This document shows positions 18,091 through 26,687 of a DNA stretch of 64,000 nucleotides, one piece after another. The translations under genes were made by a program, and so were the position numbers. The stretch's first letter is position 1; each line of letters starts with the position of its first letter. Source of the DNA: Motilimonas pumila (GTDB taxonomy: Bacteria; Pseudomonadota; Gammaproteobacteria; Enterobacterales; CBDFNC01); the NCBI RefSeq assembly GCF_003596335.1, contig NZ_QZCH01000017.1, positions 1-64,000 on the forward strand, in the 5' to 3' direction. The notes under the pieces were generated by a model. It searched no databases. It worked only from the letters and a program-made list of their open reading frames with translations, and had not been told where the DNA came from.

Positions 18091-18840
18091 ATGCGTCAAC
18101 CTATCGCAGCAGTTATCGGTACCTTGTTATTGGCAACCGGCCCTTTTTTAGCCGGATGTGATGAGCAAGACAGCATTATATTGCCAACTGAAACACAGTT
18201 TCGTACTTTGAATTTTGTATCTGGCCCGATTGATTTAGTGGTCACCGACAGCAAAGGTGTGTTCGAGTCGACGTTGACTGAAAATACTCCATATAATCAA
18301 TATTCCAGCAAAGCAGACATAGATTTAGTGGGTGCTGACAGTGCCACGTTTCGATTTAAAGCCCTTGACAGTAATACTCAAGATACTGTGGTTTCGGTTC
18401 ATCAAATTGATTTAGAAAGAGATTATTTATATTTCTTATACCAATACGGTTTAGTCGGTGAGGAATACGGCGCGCAGCCCTTTATGCGAAAGATCCAAAT
18501 ATTTCCAAAGGACGAAGATCGCACGGCTGCCGTTATGCGGTTTATTCACGTATTAGCTCAGCATCGTCAAGACGTCGACATTTATCTTGATCAAGAAAAG
18601 GTGGTCGACGAACTGAATTATGGTGCCAGCTCGCGAACGGTGACCGACTCTGTTGCAGGTGCAGATGCGTTAATGACGGTGGTGTATCACGGCGGTGATA
18701 TCAACAACGCCGAAGATGTTATTTTACAGCAAACCATTAACTATCAATTAGCCAACAGTTACCAAGTGTATTTGCGACCGGCGACTCCGGGTGCCGTGTT
18801 GCCCAGTGTGACCGTCATTAATGAAGCGAACGTACAGTAG
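18091..18840 (+). CDS. Putative lipoprotein, DUF4397-like
   Basis: Protein of about 249 residues with a lipoprotein signal: a hydrophobic stretch ending FLAGC, where the Cys would be lipidated. The body is mostly beta-strand-like, with MRFIHVLAQHRQDVDIYLD near the middle. That resembles the VRFVHASPDAPxVDVYVDG type of strand of DUF4397 proteins; this family call is tentative. AAGGAG at 18078-18083 sits 7 bases before ATG 18091 but only one base before ATG 18085, so the former is chosen. It follows the chitinase terminator and is probably transcribed on its own. Function unknown. Confidence 0.65.
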   Translation: MRQPIAAVIGTLLLATGPFLAGCDEQDSIILPTETQFRTLNFVSGPIDLVVTDSKGVFESTLTENTPYNQYSSKADIDLVGADSATFRFKALDSNTQDTVVSVHQIDLERDYLYFLYQYGLVGEEYGAQPFMRKIQIFPKDEDRTAAVMRFIHVLAQHRQDVDIYLDQEKVVDELNYGASSRTVTDSVAGADALMTVVYHGGDINNAEDVILQQTINYQLANSYQVYLRPATPGAVLPSVTVINEANVQ

Positions 18841-18845
18841 GAAAA

Positions 18846-19529
18846 TCACTCTTTTTGGGCTACCGCTTGCAAGTGGTAGTCTTTGAGTAAGGGTAAAAAT
18901 GCCTCTATGTCTCTGTCTAAACAGTTTGCAGGGATAAACATGTGATAACCCGTGAGCTTTTTAGTGTGTAGTAAGCGGTGGGCGAGGCTGGCCTTTAGTC
19001 CGGTATATAGCTCACCATTGTTGCCTTGAAACTTGTCATTTAACACCGATTCATCCACGGCTTGTGCTTCTTTGATGCTTTCATCCAAGGCTATTGCCAT
19101 CATCAGGTTTCGGTGTTGATGGATAATCAGGTTACAGGCACGTAGCGGGATAGCATCAAGCAAAGCCTCTATGCGGTGTAACTGAATGCCAATTAGGTTT
19201 AATGGTGCATGGCCTGAAGCGCGGCTGCCAGCTGGCATGCCAAAGTGATGTATATCTGACCAATTTAAAACCACGTCTCCTCGATTGCTGTGCCAAGTCA
19301 TGCGCGCTGGCGCAATGGTTAAGCTAGGATCAGGCTCCATCAATTTGCCACAGCCTATAATGAAAAATAAAATGAAGGTCGGCAGTAATAAAATGTAAAT
19401 GGCCCACACTGTTTTCAGCAATGGGTAAGCCCCCATCAGGACCAAAATAAGGATCAAGCTGCCATAAACCATGGTGTTGGCATGGCGCTTGTTGAGTGGC
19501 GTGATATTAACCGTTGTCAGTTGTTCCAT
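18846..19529 (-). CDS. Membrane protein, probably DUF2982
   Basis: Protein of 227 residues. Two adjacent hydrophobic segments (residues ~20-58) are followed by a cytoplasmic-type domain with a DVVLNWSDIHHFG strand, an RACNLIIHQHRN region and a C-terminal YHMFIPANCLDRDIEAFLPLL. Length and layout fit DUF2982, a gammaproteobacterial family of unknown function; this is recalled rather than searched. The ATG has GGAG just upstream. It ends six bases from the stop of the convergent lipoprotein gene and sits between the two halves of the sortase locus. Confidence 0.55.
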   Translation of the reverse strand: MEQLTTVNITPLNKRHANTMVYGSLILILVLMGAYPLLKTVWAIYILLLPTFILFFIIGCGKLMEPDPSLTIAPARMTWHSNRGDVVLNWSDIHHFGMPAGSRASGHAPLNLIGIQLHRIEALLDAIPLRACNLIIHQHRNLMMAIALDESIKEAQAVDESVLNDKFQGNNGELYTGLKASLAHRLLHTKKLTGYHMFIPANCLDRDIEAFLPLLKDYHLQAVAQKE

Positions 19530-19654
19530 AGGCTCCTATCCGTGTAGTACCTGTATAGTATCTGTGTCGTCGTGTTATAAGCGGGTAATAACCTTGCGCA
19601 TAATGGTACAACTAAAATATGCCAGTTGTTGGCGCTTAAACGTGAGGCAAAGCG

Positions 19655-21643
19655 CTAGTGGCGCGTAGGTAAACTTAAGCTAAAAACCACACCTTGTTGC
19701 TGGTTTTTAGCTGACACTTTAAAGCCGTGGTGTTTGGCGATTAACGACACCAAATGCAAACCCAAGCCAAGGTGTGCTTTGCTTGATTGTCCTTGTCGCA
19801 CCGATATTAAGGATTCAAATATTTGTTGTCCCATGGCATCTGGTAGAGAAGAGCCTTGATTATGGACAAAAATAACCACCGATTCCCATTCGGCTTTAAC
19901 CCCTAAGGCAATAGCGTTCTCTTTACCGGCAAAATCTACCGCGTTATCCATCAGTTTATCTAAAGCTTGTACGAGTAATTCGGGGTAAAGGTTTATTTTG
20001 ATGTCGTGGTCGACCAATTGGTTGTCGAATTGAATATCATGCTCTGGCCAGGTTTGTTGATACATGGCCGTGAGTTCTTCTAGCATGGTGACAATAGGGA
20101 CGTCTTCGCGATCATAATCTTGCAAACTTTGTTCTAACCGTTTGGCTTCGCTCATCGCCGAAATCATTTTGCTTAACCGGCTACAACCATCGTTCGCGCG
20201 TTGCACGTATTGCTGTTGCTCTTCATTGAGTGAACTATGTTGTAAGTTATCTAACGAGGAGCGAATAACCGCCAAAGGCGTGCGGATTTCATGAGAAAGT
20301 TTACTGGCCAATTGCGACAAATAATCTGTTTGTTGTTGCCGAAAATTCAACAAGCTTGCAAAACTGCGGGCGAGGGTACCCAACTCATCTTTGTCGTGCT
20401 GTAAAGGTAAGTGGCCCAAGTATTGGCCGTCACCTTGTAACTGGCTGCTGGCACTGGCACTGAGTTTTTTAATGCGCCAACTGAGCCAACTCGCGTAGGC
20501 GAACAACGCGAATGTAGTGATAAAAATGACCACCAGACTGATAAGAAACAAGCGTGTAAACGCGCTGCCAGCCATGCGAATTAGCACCTCCCCTTGCTGG
20601 GTGCCAACGAGGTAATAGGTTTGGCTTGGTTGGCCCAGAGTGACAGGTTGTACCAGTAACAGATTACGACGATAGCCTTCTTTGAACCAAGTGGCTTGGT
20701 CTACTTGTTGAGTAAAGCTTGGGTAAACCAGTCGGCTTTGTTTAAATAATGGGCGCCAATCTGGTAAGTGTTTATTTTCCAGCAGCCACGCATATAAACT
20801 TTCTAATAGCCAAAAGCCGGCGATGTCTGTATCGACTGTTTCGCCTTTTGCTTGGCTCAGTAACCAGCCTGCTTGATCCACCAAAAAGATATCTAAGCCT
20901 TTTTTGGTCAGTGGTTGTAGCGCATTATCAAGTAAGTCATGTTGGTATAACAAAGGCCGAAACGTATTGTTGGTGCCAAGCTTGCTGAGGCCATGGATGG
21001 GATCAGGATATTGCCAGCGAATGCTGATGCCGTGACTAAACTCGGCCAAGGGCAATGCAAGTTCAATCACGGTGCCGCTGTCTGTTTCACGCCAGTATGC
21101 CGGGTAACTTGAAAGGTATTGTCCGACGTGGTGGGTTTTGCGCTGTAAATAGAATTCACCGGGCGCTTCGGTGCGAAGCAAGTATTGTTCTACTTGATCA
21201 TTTTTGCCAAGGCCTTTTAAACTGATAGCATCATACGCTCGTCGGTTGGGTCCAAAATAAGTAATGGGAGGGCCTGTTAGTGTCAGCTTTAGATATAACT
21301 GTTGCCCTTGATACTGGGCTTGTACCGCCAGTTTTCGATGCTGTTTTTCTAAATACAGCTGAGGCGCCACAGGTTGCAGCCAATCGTTATCATAGCCATC
21401 GAGGTTAACTTGATCTTTGCCTTGCACGGCATAAATGGCCCTGCCAAGGGTTTTATGGTGGCGCCCTGGGATATGTTCAGATTGGTTATCCACTAACACT
21501 GCCGCGGCGGTGAGAGCCGAAGAAAGGTTGATTTTTTGGTTTTCAGCCATCACGTTGGCAATTTCTTTCATGCTTTGGCAACCTGCCCAAGGCAGGCTTA
21601 ACATTAACAGTGAAACCAACAATAGCTGAGTTTTTAATTTCAC
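19655..21643 (-). CDS. pdsS: Proteobacterial dedicated sortase system histidine kinase
   Basis: Protein of 662 residues. A signal or first membrane segment (residues 1-22) is followed by a large periplasmic sensor region (~23-365), a second membrane segment (LFLISLVVIFITTFALFAYA), a HAMP-like linker, a HisKA helix with LSHEIRTPLAVIRSSLDNL (phosphorylated His) and an ATPase domain (N box around LDKLMDNAVDFAG, G box LGLGLHLVS). It is the sensor of the Pds two-component pair. The start is GTG at 21643, sharing a GTGA overlap with the pdsR stop, so the two are translationally coupled. The signal it senses is unknown; the large periplasmic part suggests an envelope cue. Confidence 0.85.
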   Translation of the reverse strand: MKLKTQLLLVSLLMLSLPWAGCQSMKEIANVMAENQKINLSSALTAAAVLVDNQSEHIPGRHHKTLGRAIYAVQGKDQVNLDGYDNDWLQPVAPQLYLEKQHRKLAVQAQYQGQQLYLKLTLTGPPITYFGPNRRAYDAISLKGLGKNDQVEQYLLRTEAPGEFYLQRKTHHVGQYLSSYPAYWRETDSGTVIELALPLAEFSHGISIRWQYPDPIHGLSKLGTNNTFRPLLYQHDLLDNALQPLTKKGLDIFLVDQAGWLLSQAKGETVDTDIAGFWLLESLYAWLLENKHLPDWRPLFKQSRLVYPSFTQQVDQATWFKEGYRRNLLLVQPVTLGQPSQTYYLVGTQQGEVLIRMAGSAFTRLFLISLVVIFITTFALFAYASWLSWRIKKLSASASSQLQGDGQYLGHLPLQHDKDELGTLARSFASLLNFRQQQTDYLSQLASKLSHEIRTPLAVIRSSLDNLQHSSLNEEQQQYVQRANDGCSRLSKMISAMSEAKRLEQSLQDYDREDVPIVTMLEELTAMYQQTWPEHDIQFDNQLVDHDIKINLYPELLVQALDKLMDNAVDFAGKENAIALGVKAEWESVVIFVHNQGSSLPDAMGQQIFESLISVRQGQSSKAHLGLGLHLVSLIAKHHGFKVSAKNQQQGVVFSLSLPTRH

Positions 21644-22338
21644 TGTTCGCTCCAGCGATAGCCCATGCCGTAAGCGGTTTTGATATGGTCGAACTCGTTA
21701 TCAATGAGCCGAAATTTTTTCCGAATGCGTTTAATATGCGTGGTAATGGTATTGTCGTCTTGCACTACGTTTGCCGCGTCCATTAATTGTTGGCGACTTT
21801 TCACTTGACCGGGGAATTTGGTCAAAGCGTGGATGATCCAATATTCCGTCAAGGTTAAATCAACGGGTTGTTGTTGCCAGCAAATCAACATTTTTTGGCT
21901 GTCGAGGGATAACTGACCACGAACTAATAGCTCTGATGCTTGACTCGAAGAATTTTGCACCGCGTCGACGCGACGTAATAGCGCTTTGACCCTGGCTACC
22001 ATCTGGTGCAAGCTCACGTCTTTGGTTAAATAGTCATCGGCACCTAGCCTGAGCCCCGACACTTCATCCAATTCAGAGTCTCTGGCGGTTAAGAAAATAA
22101 TCGGCAACAAGGGAGATTGCGCCCGCAGTTCACGGCACAAATCAAAGCCACCCTCGTATTCATCTTCTAAACCGACATCAATGATCGCCAAATCTGGTAG
22201 GCCATGCTGTGCAAATGCCGCCAACGCAGTGAGGCGATGGCTGTAAACTTGTACCGTAAAGCCTAAATTCTCGAAGGCCGCTCGATAGTTTGCGGCAATG
22301 GCGGCTTCATCTTCTACCAACGCTATGTTTCGTTTCAC
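21640..22338 (-). CDS. pdsR: Proteobacterial dedicated sortase system response regulator
   Basis: Protein of 232 residues of the OmpR/PhoB type. The receiver domain has acidic VEDE near the N-terminus, the phospho-acceptor Asp in LAIIDVG, and a Lys in DDYLTKDV. The C-terminal winged helix includes LTEYWIIHAL and TITTHIKRIRKKF. The GTG at 22338, with AAGGAT 8-9 bases upstream, gives the normal N-terminus (KRNIALVEDE); the frame runs 13 codons further to an ATG without support. It lies directly before pdsS and divergent from pdsO. It probably binds the motif repeated upstream of pdsO and the sortase target gene (inference). Confidence 0.85.
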   Translation of the reverse strand: MKRNIALVEDEAAIAANYRAAFENLGFTVQVYSHRLTALAAFAQHGLPDLAIIDVGLEDEYEGGFDLCRELRAQSPLLPIIFLTARDSELDEVSGLRLGADDYLTKDVSLHQMVARVKALLRRVDAVQNSSSQASELLVRGQLSLDSQKMLICWQQQPVDLTLTEYWIIHALTKFPGQVKSRQQLMDAANVVQDDNTITTHIKRIRKKFRLIDNEFDHIKTAYGMGYRWSEQ

Positions 22339-22372
22339 CCAGTTATCCTTGTTTGCTCCAGCCCGTGATAGC

Positions 22373-22447
22373 GCCATATTTTGTCATTATGTATCCCAAT
22401 GCTGCCATTTCACGGTGCCAATAAAGTCGCATTTAGTTGTTGTAATA
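22373..22447 (+). promoter_or_regulatory. Bipartite upstream motif of pdsO
   Basis: GCCATATTTTGTCATTAT at 22373-22390 and TTGTTGTAATA at 22437-22447 repeat the pair found before the sortase target gene at 12325-12399, with the same 64-base spacing. The second block also forms the left arm of a dyad, GTTGTTG (22436-22442) and CAACAAC (22456-22462). The region separates divergent pdsR and pdsO. Confidence 0.6.
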
Positions 22448-22484
22448 CATCCTATCAACAACGCAGACATAATAGGATTTAACA

Positions 22485-23171
22485 ATGAAAAAACAACTAA
22501 TAATCAGCACTCTAATCGCCTCAAGCCTCATTAGTCAATCGTTAGCCGCAGAACCTGTACCTGTGTGGCAAAAAGGCACGGTTTATACCTTAGCAACGGT
22601 AGCTGGCGTGGCTATAGGCGGTCCGGTTGGGGGCATTGTGGGGCTTGCAGTAGGCGATTTTGTGAATGAAAAGATGGACGGCGATGCCCAAGCGAAAACC
22701 TTAGCGCCTCAATTAGCAAAAAGCCAGCAGCAAGTCGATACATTACAAGACAGTTTACTCGCGCAAGATGAGCAGCTTGCGATGATGCAAGACCTGGCTT
22801 TACAGCGACTGCAGTTTGAAGTGTTTTTTCGTACCGGCGATGCGCAGTTAAGTGAGCAAGCTAAACAGCAGCTAACTTGGTTGGCGGATTACGTCAGCCA
22901 ACAAGAACAGGTGTCGATCGCATTAGCGGGTTTTGCTGACCCAAGGGGTGACGACCAGTTCAATTTAGATCTTTCACAGCAGCGTTTAGCGCAGGTGAAA
23001 AATGTCTTGATAGCATCTGGAGTTAGCCCCGCAGTCATTGAAACTACCGCCTACGGCAGTCAGGCTAAGTCTGAGCTAGCCAATGACAAAGACTTGGACA
23101 GTTTTGCATTGCAACGTAAGGTCAGTGTCACCCTGACTCAAACAGAGCCTGGCCACTACGCTCAGCAGTAA
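22485..23171 (+). CDS. pdsO: Sortase-associated OmpA-like protein
   Basis: Protein of 228 residues. It has a signal peptide (SLAAEP region), then a glycine-zipper segment (AIGGPVGGIVGLAVGD) near residues 40-60, a coiled linker rich in Gln, and a C-terminal OmpA domain. That domain starts near VFFRTGDAQLSEQAKQQL and continues with GFADPRGDDQFNLDLSQQR, the peptidoglycan-binding loop pattern. It matches PdsO, the OmpA-like partner of the dedicated sortase system. It could tie the system to peptidoglycan (family inference). AGGA precedes the ATG. It is divergent from pdsRS. Confidence 0.85.
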   Translation: MKKQLIISTLIASSLISQSLAAEPVPVWQKGTVYTLATVAGVAIGGPVGGIVGLAVGDFVNEKMDGDAQAKTLAPQLAKSQQQVDTLQDSLLAQDEQLAMMQDLALQRLQFEVFFRTGDAQLSEQAKQQLTWLADYVSQQEQVSIALAGFADPRGDDQFNLDLSQQRLAQVKNVLIASGVSPAVIETTAYGSQAKSELANDKDLDSFALQRKVSVTLTQTEPGHYAQQ

Positions 23172-23194
23172 TATTGCTAGCGGCAATTAAATGC

Positions 23195-23235
23195 AAAGAC
23201 TGATGTACCATCCTTGTAGGTAGCTCAGTCTTTTA
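23195..23235 (+). terminator. Terminator behind pdsO
   Basis: AAAGACTGA (23195-23203) pairs with TCAGTCTTT (23225-23233) across a 21-base loop; the right arm runs into TTTT. Confidence 0.6.
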
Positions 23236-23345
23236 TATGAGTAATTTGTTGCGCCACTGCAAATTTATGAGTTTTGTTATTTGCACATTTATCAATGAGG
23301 TTCCAATCTTATTGGTTATTGATTTGTTAATGTGAGTTCAGGGAA

Positions 23346-24245
23346 ATGAACAAGGCTGCTACAACTTGCTTTTTGACCGCGCTGTGTTGGCTCGGCGCAT
23401 CATTAACGGTGCAAGCCCAAGTAAAAAACATCGTGGTATGGAACCAATTAGTCAGTCATCCCAATCAAATGGTGCCGCAACTCTTGCAACGAGCGTTAGA
23501 AGTAACGGCGCAGCAATACGGCGACGTTAACTTGATCCCTTCTGAAGCGATGGAGCAAGGCAGGCTAATCCGGCATATGTCTAGCAAGCCGCTCATTCAA
23601 GTTGCCGTGTTTGGCCCTACGCAACAACGAGAGCGTGACGCTATCGCCGTGCGCTTTCCGGTGACTGCCACTTTATTAAGCCATCGGGTCTGTTTGATTA
23701 AAGCAGGCCGCCAAGCGCAGTTTAACGGCATATCTGGATTACATTCGCTGCTTGAGTCTGGCATTACGATAGGCCAGCATCAAGATTGGCCTGATACAGC
23801 CATATTGGAAGCCAACGGCATCAACGTTTGGAAAAGTAATAAGTACTCCTTGTTGTTTGACCAACTTAATGTGGGACGGTTTGATTGCTTTGCGCGAGGC
23901 GCCAATGAAGTGGTGCAAGAGCAAGTCGCCCATAGCTTTAAAAATATCGTCACCGAACAAAGCTTTGTGGTGTATTACCCGTTTCCGTTATTTTTCTTTG
24001 TTAACAAAGCGCACCCTGAATTGGCGAAACGGATTGAATTAGGACTGCATGAGTTACAGTCTTCGGGCGAGTTCAAGCGTTTGTTCAACACCCATTTTGC
24101 CCGCACCTTAAACGAACTTAATTTAGCCGAACGCAATTATTTAGAATTAAAAAATCCCTTTTTAACGCCTGAGACAGAAGCTGCGATGCAAAAGTATCGC
24201 GATGTGTTTCAGCCGCTTATTTTCGCCAATAATCATTTGCAATAA
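23346..24245 (+). CDS. Periplasmic solute-binding-like protein (SBP_bac_3 type)
   Basis: Protein of 299 residues with a signal peptide (to about residue 24, ASLTVQAQ). The rest resembles the periplasmic binding-protein fold of the family 3 / PhnD-like class: a two-lobe layout with VAVFGPTQ, LLSHRVCLI and FDCFARGANEV near the hinge, and VYYPFPLFFFVNKAHPELA. No ABC permease or ATPase is nearby, so it may be a sensor or ligand-binding accessory rather than a transporter part. It ends 9 bases before the pilU start and is probably co-transcribed with it. Ligand unknown. Confidence 0.65.
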   Translation: MNKAATTCFLTALCWLGASLTVQAQVKNIVVWNQLVSHPNQMVPQLLQRALEVTAQQYGDVNLIPSEAMEQGRLIRHMSSKPLIQVAVFGPTQQRERDAIAVRFPVTATLLSHRVCLIKAGRQAQFNGISGLHSLLESGITIGQHQDWPDTAILEANGINVWKSNKYSLLFDQLNVGRFDCFARGANEVVQEQVAHSFKNIVTEQSFVVYYPFPLFFFVNKAHPELAKRIELGLHELQSSGEFKRLFNTHFARTLNELNLAERNYLELKNPFLTPETEAAMQKYRDVFQPLIFANNHLQ

Positions 24246-24254
24246 GGATGCAGT

Positions 24255-25406
24255 ATGCAATTTGAAGACATGCTCAAAATTTTGGCCCATAACGATGGTT
24301 CGGACTTGTACCTCTCAACAGGAGCGCCCGCTTGCGCAAAATTCCAAGGGGTATTAAAGCCGATAGATAAAACCCGATTTGAAAGCGGTGATATTGCTGC
24401 CATCGCCAATTCCATCATGGATAGCGAACAAAAATTGGCATTTGAGCATGATCTTGAAATGAACTTAGCGTTATCCATTAACAAGGTAGGGCGCTTTCGT
24501 ATCAATATCTTTAAGCAACGAAACGAAGTCTCCATTGTGGCCCGAAACATTAAAATGGATATTCCCAAGTTTGAAGACTTAAAGCTGCCAGAGATTTTAA
24601 AAGACGTGATCATGACAAAAATCGGATTAGTGCTTTTTGTCGGTGGTACGGGCTCTGGTAAATCGACTTCGCTGGCCGCGCTCATTGACCATAGAAACAG
24701 CAACGTAGGCGGACATATAATTACCATTGAAGACCCGGTTGAATATGTACATCAACACAAAAAGAGCATTATTAATCAACGGGAAGTAGGGGTGGATACC
24801 CGCAGCTTTCACGCGGCGTTAAAAAACACTTTGCGACAAGCCCCCGATGTTATCTTGATTGGTGAAATACGTGACCGGGAAACCATGGAGCACGCGTTGG
24901 CATTCGCTGAAACCGGTCACTTAGCGATTTCTACTTTGCATGCAAATAATGCTAACCAAGCCTTAGATCGCATCATTAACTTTTTTCCTGAAGAGCGCCG
25001 GCCCCAATTGTTAAATGATTTAGGTAATAATCTAAGGGCTTTTGTATCGCAACGCTTGGTGCCTACCATAGAGGGTAAACGCTGCGCGGCAGTGGAAGTG
25101 ATGCTTGGCTCTCCCACCATACGAGACATGGTGCAAAGGGGCGACTTCACGCAGCTAAAAGAAGTGATGGAAAAATCTAAAGAACTGGGCATGAAAACCT
25201 TCGACATGGCGTTGTTTGATTTAGCGATCGAAGGACGTATCAGTGAAGAGGAGGCGATCAAGTTTTCTGACTCACCCAATAACTTGCGCTTAAGGTTTAA
25301 GTTGCACCACAAGGGCGAAGGTGAAGAGGCAACGATGACGACATCCAGTGGGTTAAGCTTGAGCTTAGAGCCAATGGACGATCCTGAATCAGAAGAGGAT
25401 GTTTAA
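24255..25406 (+). CDS. pilU: Type IV pilus retraction ATPase, PilU type
   Basis: Protein of 383 residues. Walker A is GGTGSGKST at residues 130-138, the Asp box is ITIEDPVEY, Walker B is DVILIGEIRD near residue 200, and the His box is HLAISTLHANN. This is the PilT/PilU family of hexameric ATPases at the base of type IV pili. The length and the acidic C-terminal tail (about 40 residues past the core) fit PilU, the PilT-dependent co-ATPase, better than PilT (about 345 residues). pilT is not adjacent, although the two are commonly next to each other. The gene follows the solute-binding-like gene by 9 bases. Confidence 0.85.
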   Translation: MQFEDMLKILAHNDGSDLYLSTGAPACAKFQGVLKPIDKTRFESGDIAAIANSIMDSEQKLAFEHDLEMNLALSINKVGRFRINIFKQRNEVSIVARNIKMDIPKFEDLKLPEILKDVIMTKIGLVLFVGGTGSGKSTSLAALIDHRNSNVGGHIITIEDPVEYVHQHKKSIINQREVGVDTRSFHAALKNTLRQAPDVILIGEIRDRETMEHALAFAETGHLAISTLHANNANQALDRIINFFPEERRPQLLNDLGNNLRAFVSQRLVPTIEGKRCAAVEVMLGSPTIRDMVQRGDFTQLKEVMEKSKELGMKTFDMALFDLAIEGRISEEEAIKFSDSPNNLRLRFKLHHKGEGEEATMTTSSGLSLSLEPMDDPESEEDV

Positions 25407-25488
25407 TCCTTAAGCTCAATGTTACGCCAACGCCATGGCACTTTATTGGTGTTGGCAATGCTTGCAAAAATTCGCGTTAATGAGACGT

Positions 25489-26016
25489 TCAGTTTTTTAC
25501 TAGCTGGTGTAAGTGCTCAGTCAGTGCGTTAGGCAGTTGGCGGTAATCTAAATAAGGGCTGAATATCTTCTGCTGCAGCAAATAGCAGGGAAACTGGCTA
25601 TTAATGCACTGCGCACTTTTACTTGTTTCAGGGTCAAAATCCTGCTCTAGCCAAGTTAATTTGCCAGCATGTAAAGACCAAGCCGCAGAAGTGCTCACTT
25701 TACCGGTTAAAGGGTCGCGTTTGTGATTTTGCTGATGCGATGGCGTTGTTTGGCATGATAAAAACTGCCACTGCACTTCACCGCTGAAAAGCGATTGATA
25801 GCGGTAATCTCTCCAGTCTTTACCTGCCATTATTTTACTAATAATAATCAGGATTTTACGCCAGTGGTTGCCATTTTCATTAATGATGGCTTGGTATTTA
25901 TCAGTGTCGTCCAGGGTGGAATATCCACGAGGTAATACGGGTGCATTGGGCAAATTAACGGCCAAATTACATGGCCGTTTGAGCTTTGGTAGGCCGTGCT
26001 TGTTGCCGGTTACCAC
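25489..26016 (-). CDS. Conserved hypothetical protein (possibly DUF6942)
   Basis: Protein of up to 175 residues without signal peptide or membrane segments. A central INENGNHWRKILIIISKIM stretch and DWRDYRYQSLF are the most conserved-looking parts, and I associate them loosely with DUF6942; this is unverified. The GTG at 26016 overlaps the stop of the DUF2058 gene by seven bases and lacks a ribosome-binding site, so it may be read by coupling or begin further in. Function unknown. A 9-bp hairpin at 25426-25456 lies between it and convergent pilU. Confidence 0.5.
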   Translation of the reverse strand: MVTGNKHGLPKLKRPCNLAVNLPNAPVLPRGYSTLDDTDKYQAIINENGNHWRKILIIISKIMAGKDWRDYRYQSLFSGEVQWQFLSCQTTPSHQQNHKRDPLTGKVSTSAAWSLHAGKLTWLEQDFDPETSKSAQCINSQFPCYLLQQKIFSPYLDYRQLPNALTEHLHQLVKN

Positions 26017-26564
26017 ATTAAATCATCCGGGATCTCATAGTCGGCATACGGATCTTCTTCTTCATTGTCTTGCGCGCTGGTTGTCGTAGCAGACTTTTCA
26101 TTGAGTAACACAACGGCGTCAGGGGCAATATCGTTTAGGCGTTGCGCAACTTGGTCTAACACCACAAAAAATTTCGTTTCACTGATACATATGGCCAGAA
26201 TGCCTTTTACTAAGTCCTTTTGGATCTTTTCAGTGACCCAAAGCGTCTTAATGACATTGTCAAAGTTAAATTTAAATTCAACATCGCCTTCCATTTGTTT
26301 GATGGCGTTGCCTTGGATGATTTGTTTTATGCGATCTTGCAACTCTTTTTCGGCTTGCTGCTGTCTACGTTCGGCGTTTAGCGCATCGTCTTTTTGCTTC
26401 TGAGCAGCGGCCGCTTGCTCTATGTCTATTTGCACTTGGGTCTTTTCTACCGTGCCTTTTTTCTTTTTCTGTTTTTGCTTTTTGCGTTTTTCAGATTGGG
26501 CAGTTTTTGCTTTTTGTTTACTGACTAGGCCCGATTTTAACAGTTGATCGGCTAATGAACTCAT
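26010..26564 (-). CDS. DUF2058 domain protein (YaiL-like)
   Basis: Protein of 184 residues. The N-terminal LADQLLKSGLVSKQKAKTAQSEKRK, followed by a very Lys-rich coiled region (residues ~25-85), and the C-terminal domain with FKFNFDNVIKTLWVT are typical of DUF2058. The E. coli relative YaiL is sometimes described as a nucleic-acid-associated protein, but its function is unknown. The basic region suggests RNA or DNA contact. The start ATG at 26562-26564 fits homologues. It overlaps the following hypothetical gene on the same strand. Confidence 0.8.
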   Translation of the reverse strand: MSSLADQLLKSGLVSKQKAKTAQSEKRKKQKQKKKKGTVEKTQVQIDIEQAAAAQKQKDDALNAERRQQQAEKELQDRIKQIIQGNAIKQMEGDVEFKFNFDNVIKTLWVTEKIQKDLVKGILAICISETKFFVVLDQVAQRLNDIAPDAVVLLNEKSATTTSAQDNEEEDPYADYEIPDDLMW

Positions 26565-26687
26565 GGTGTTGTCCTGAAGTATGGGATAGGGCTATTTTAT
26601 CAGGCTAGCATTAGATTTAAACCTTTACCTTTAGCCGTGAATACATAGTATGTTAAGAGACGGCGTATTTAAGGTGGGATTAACAAT

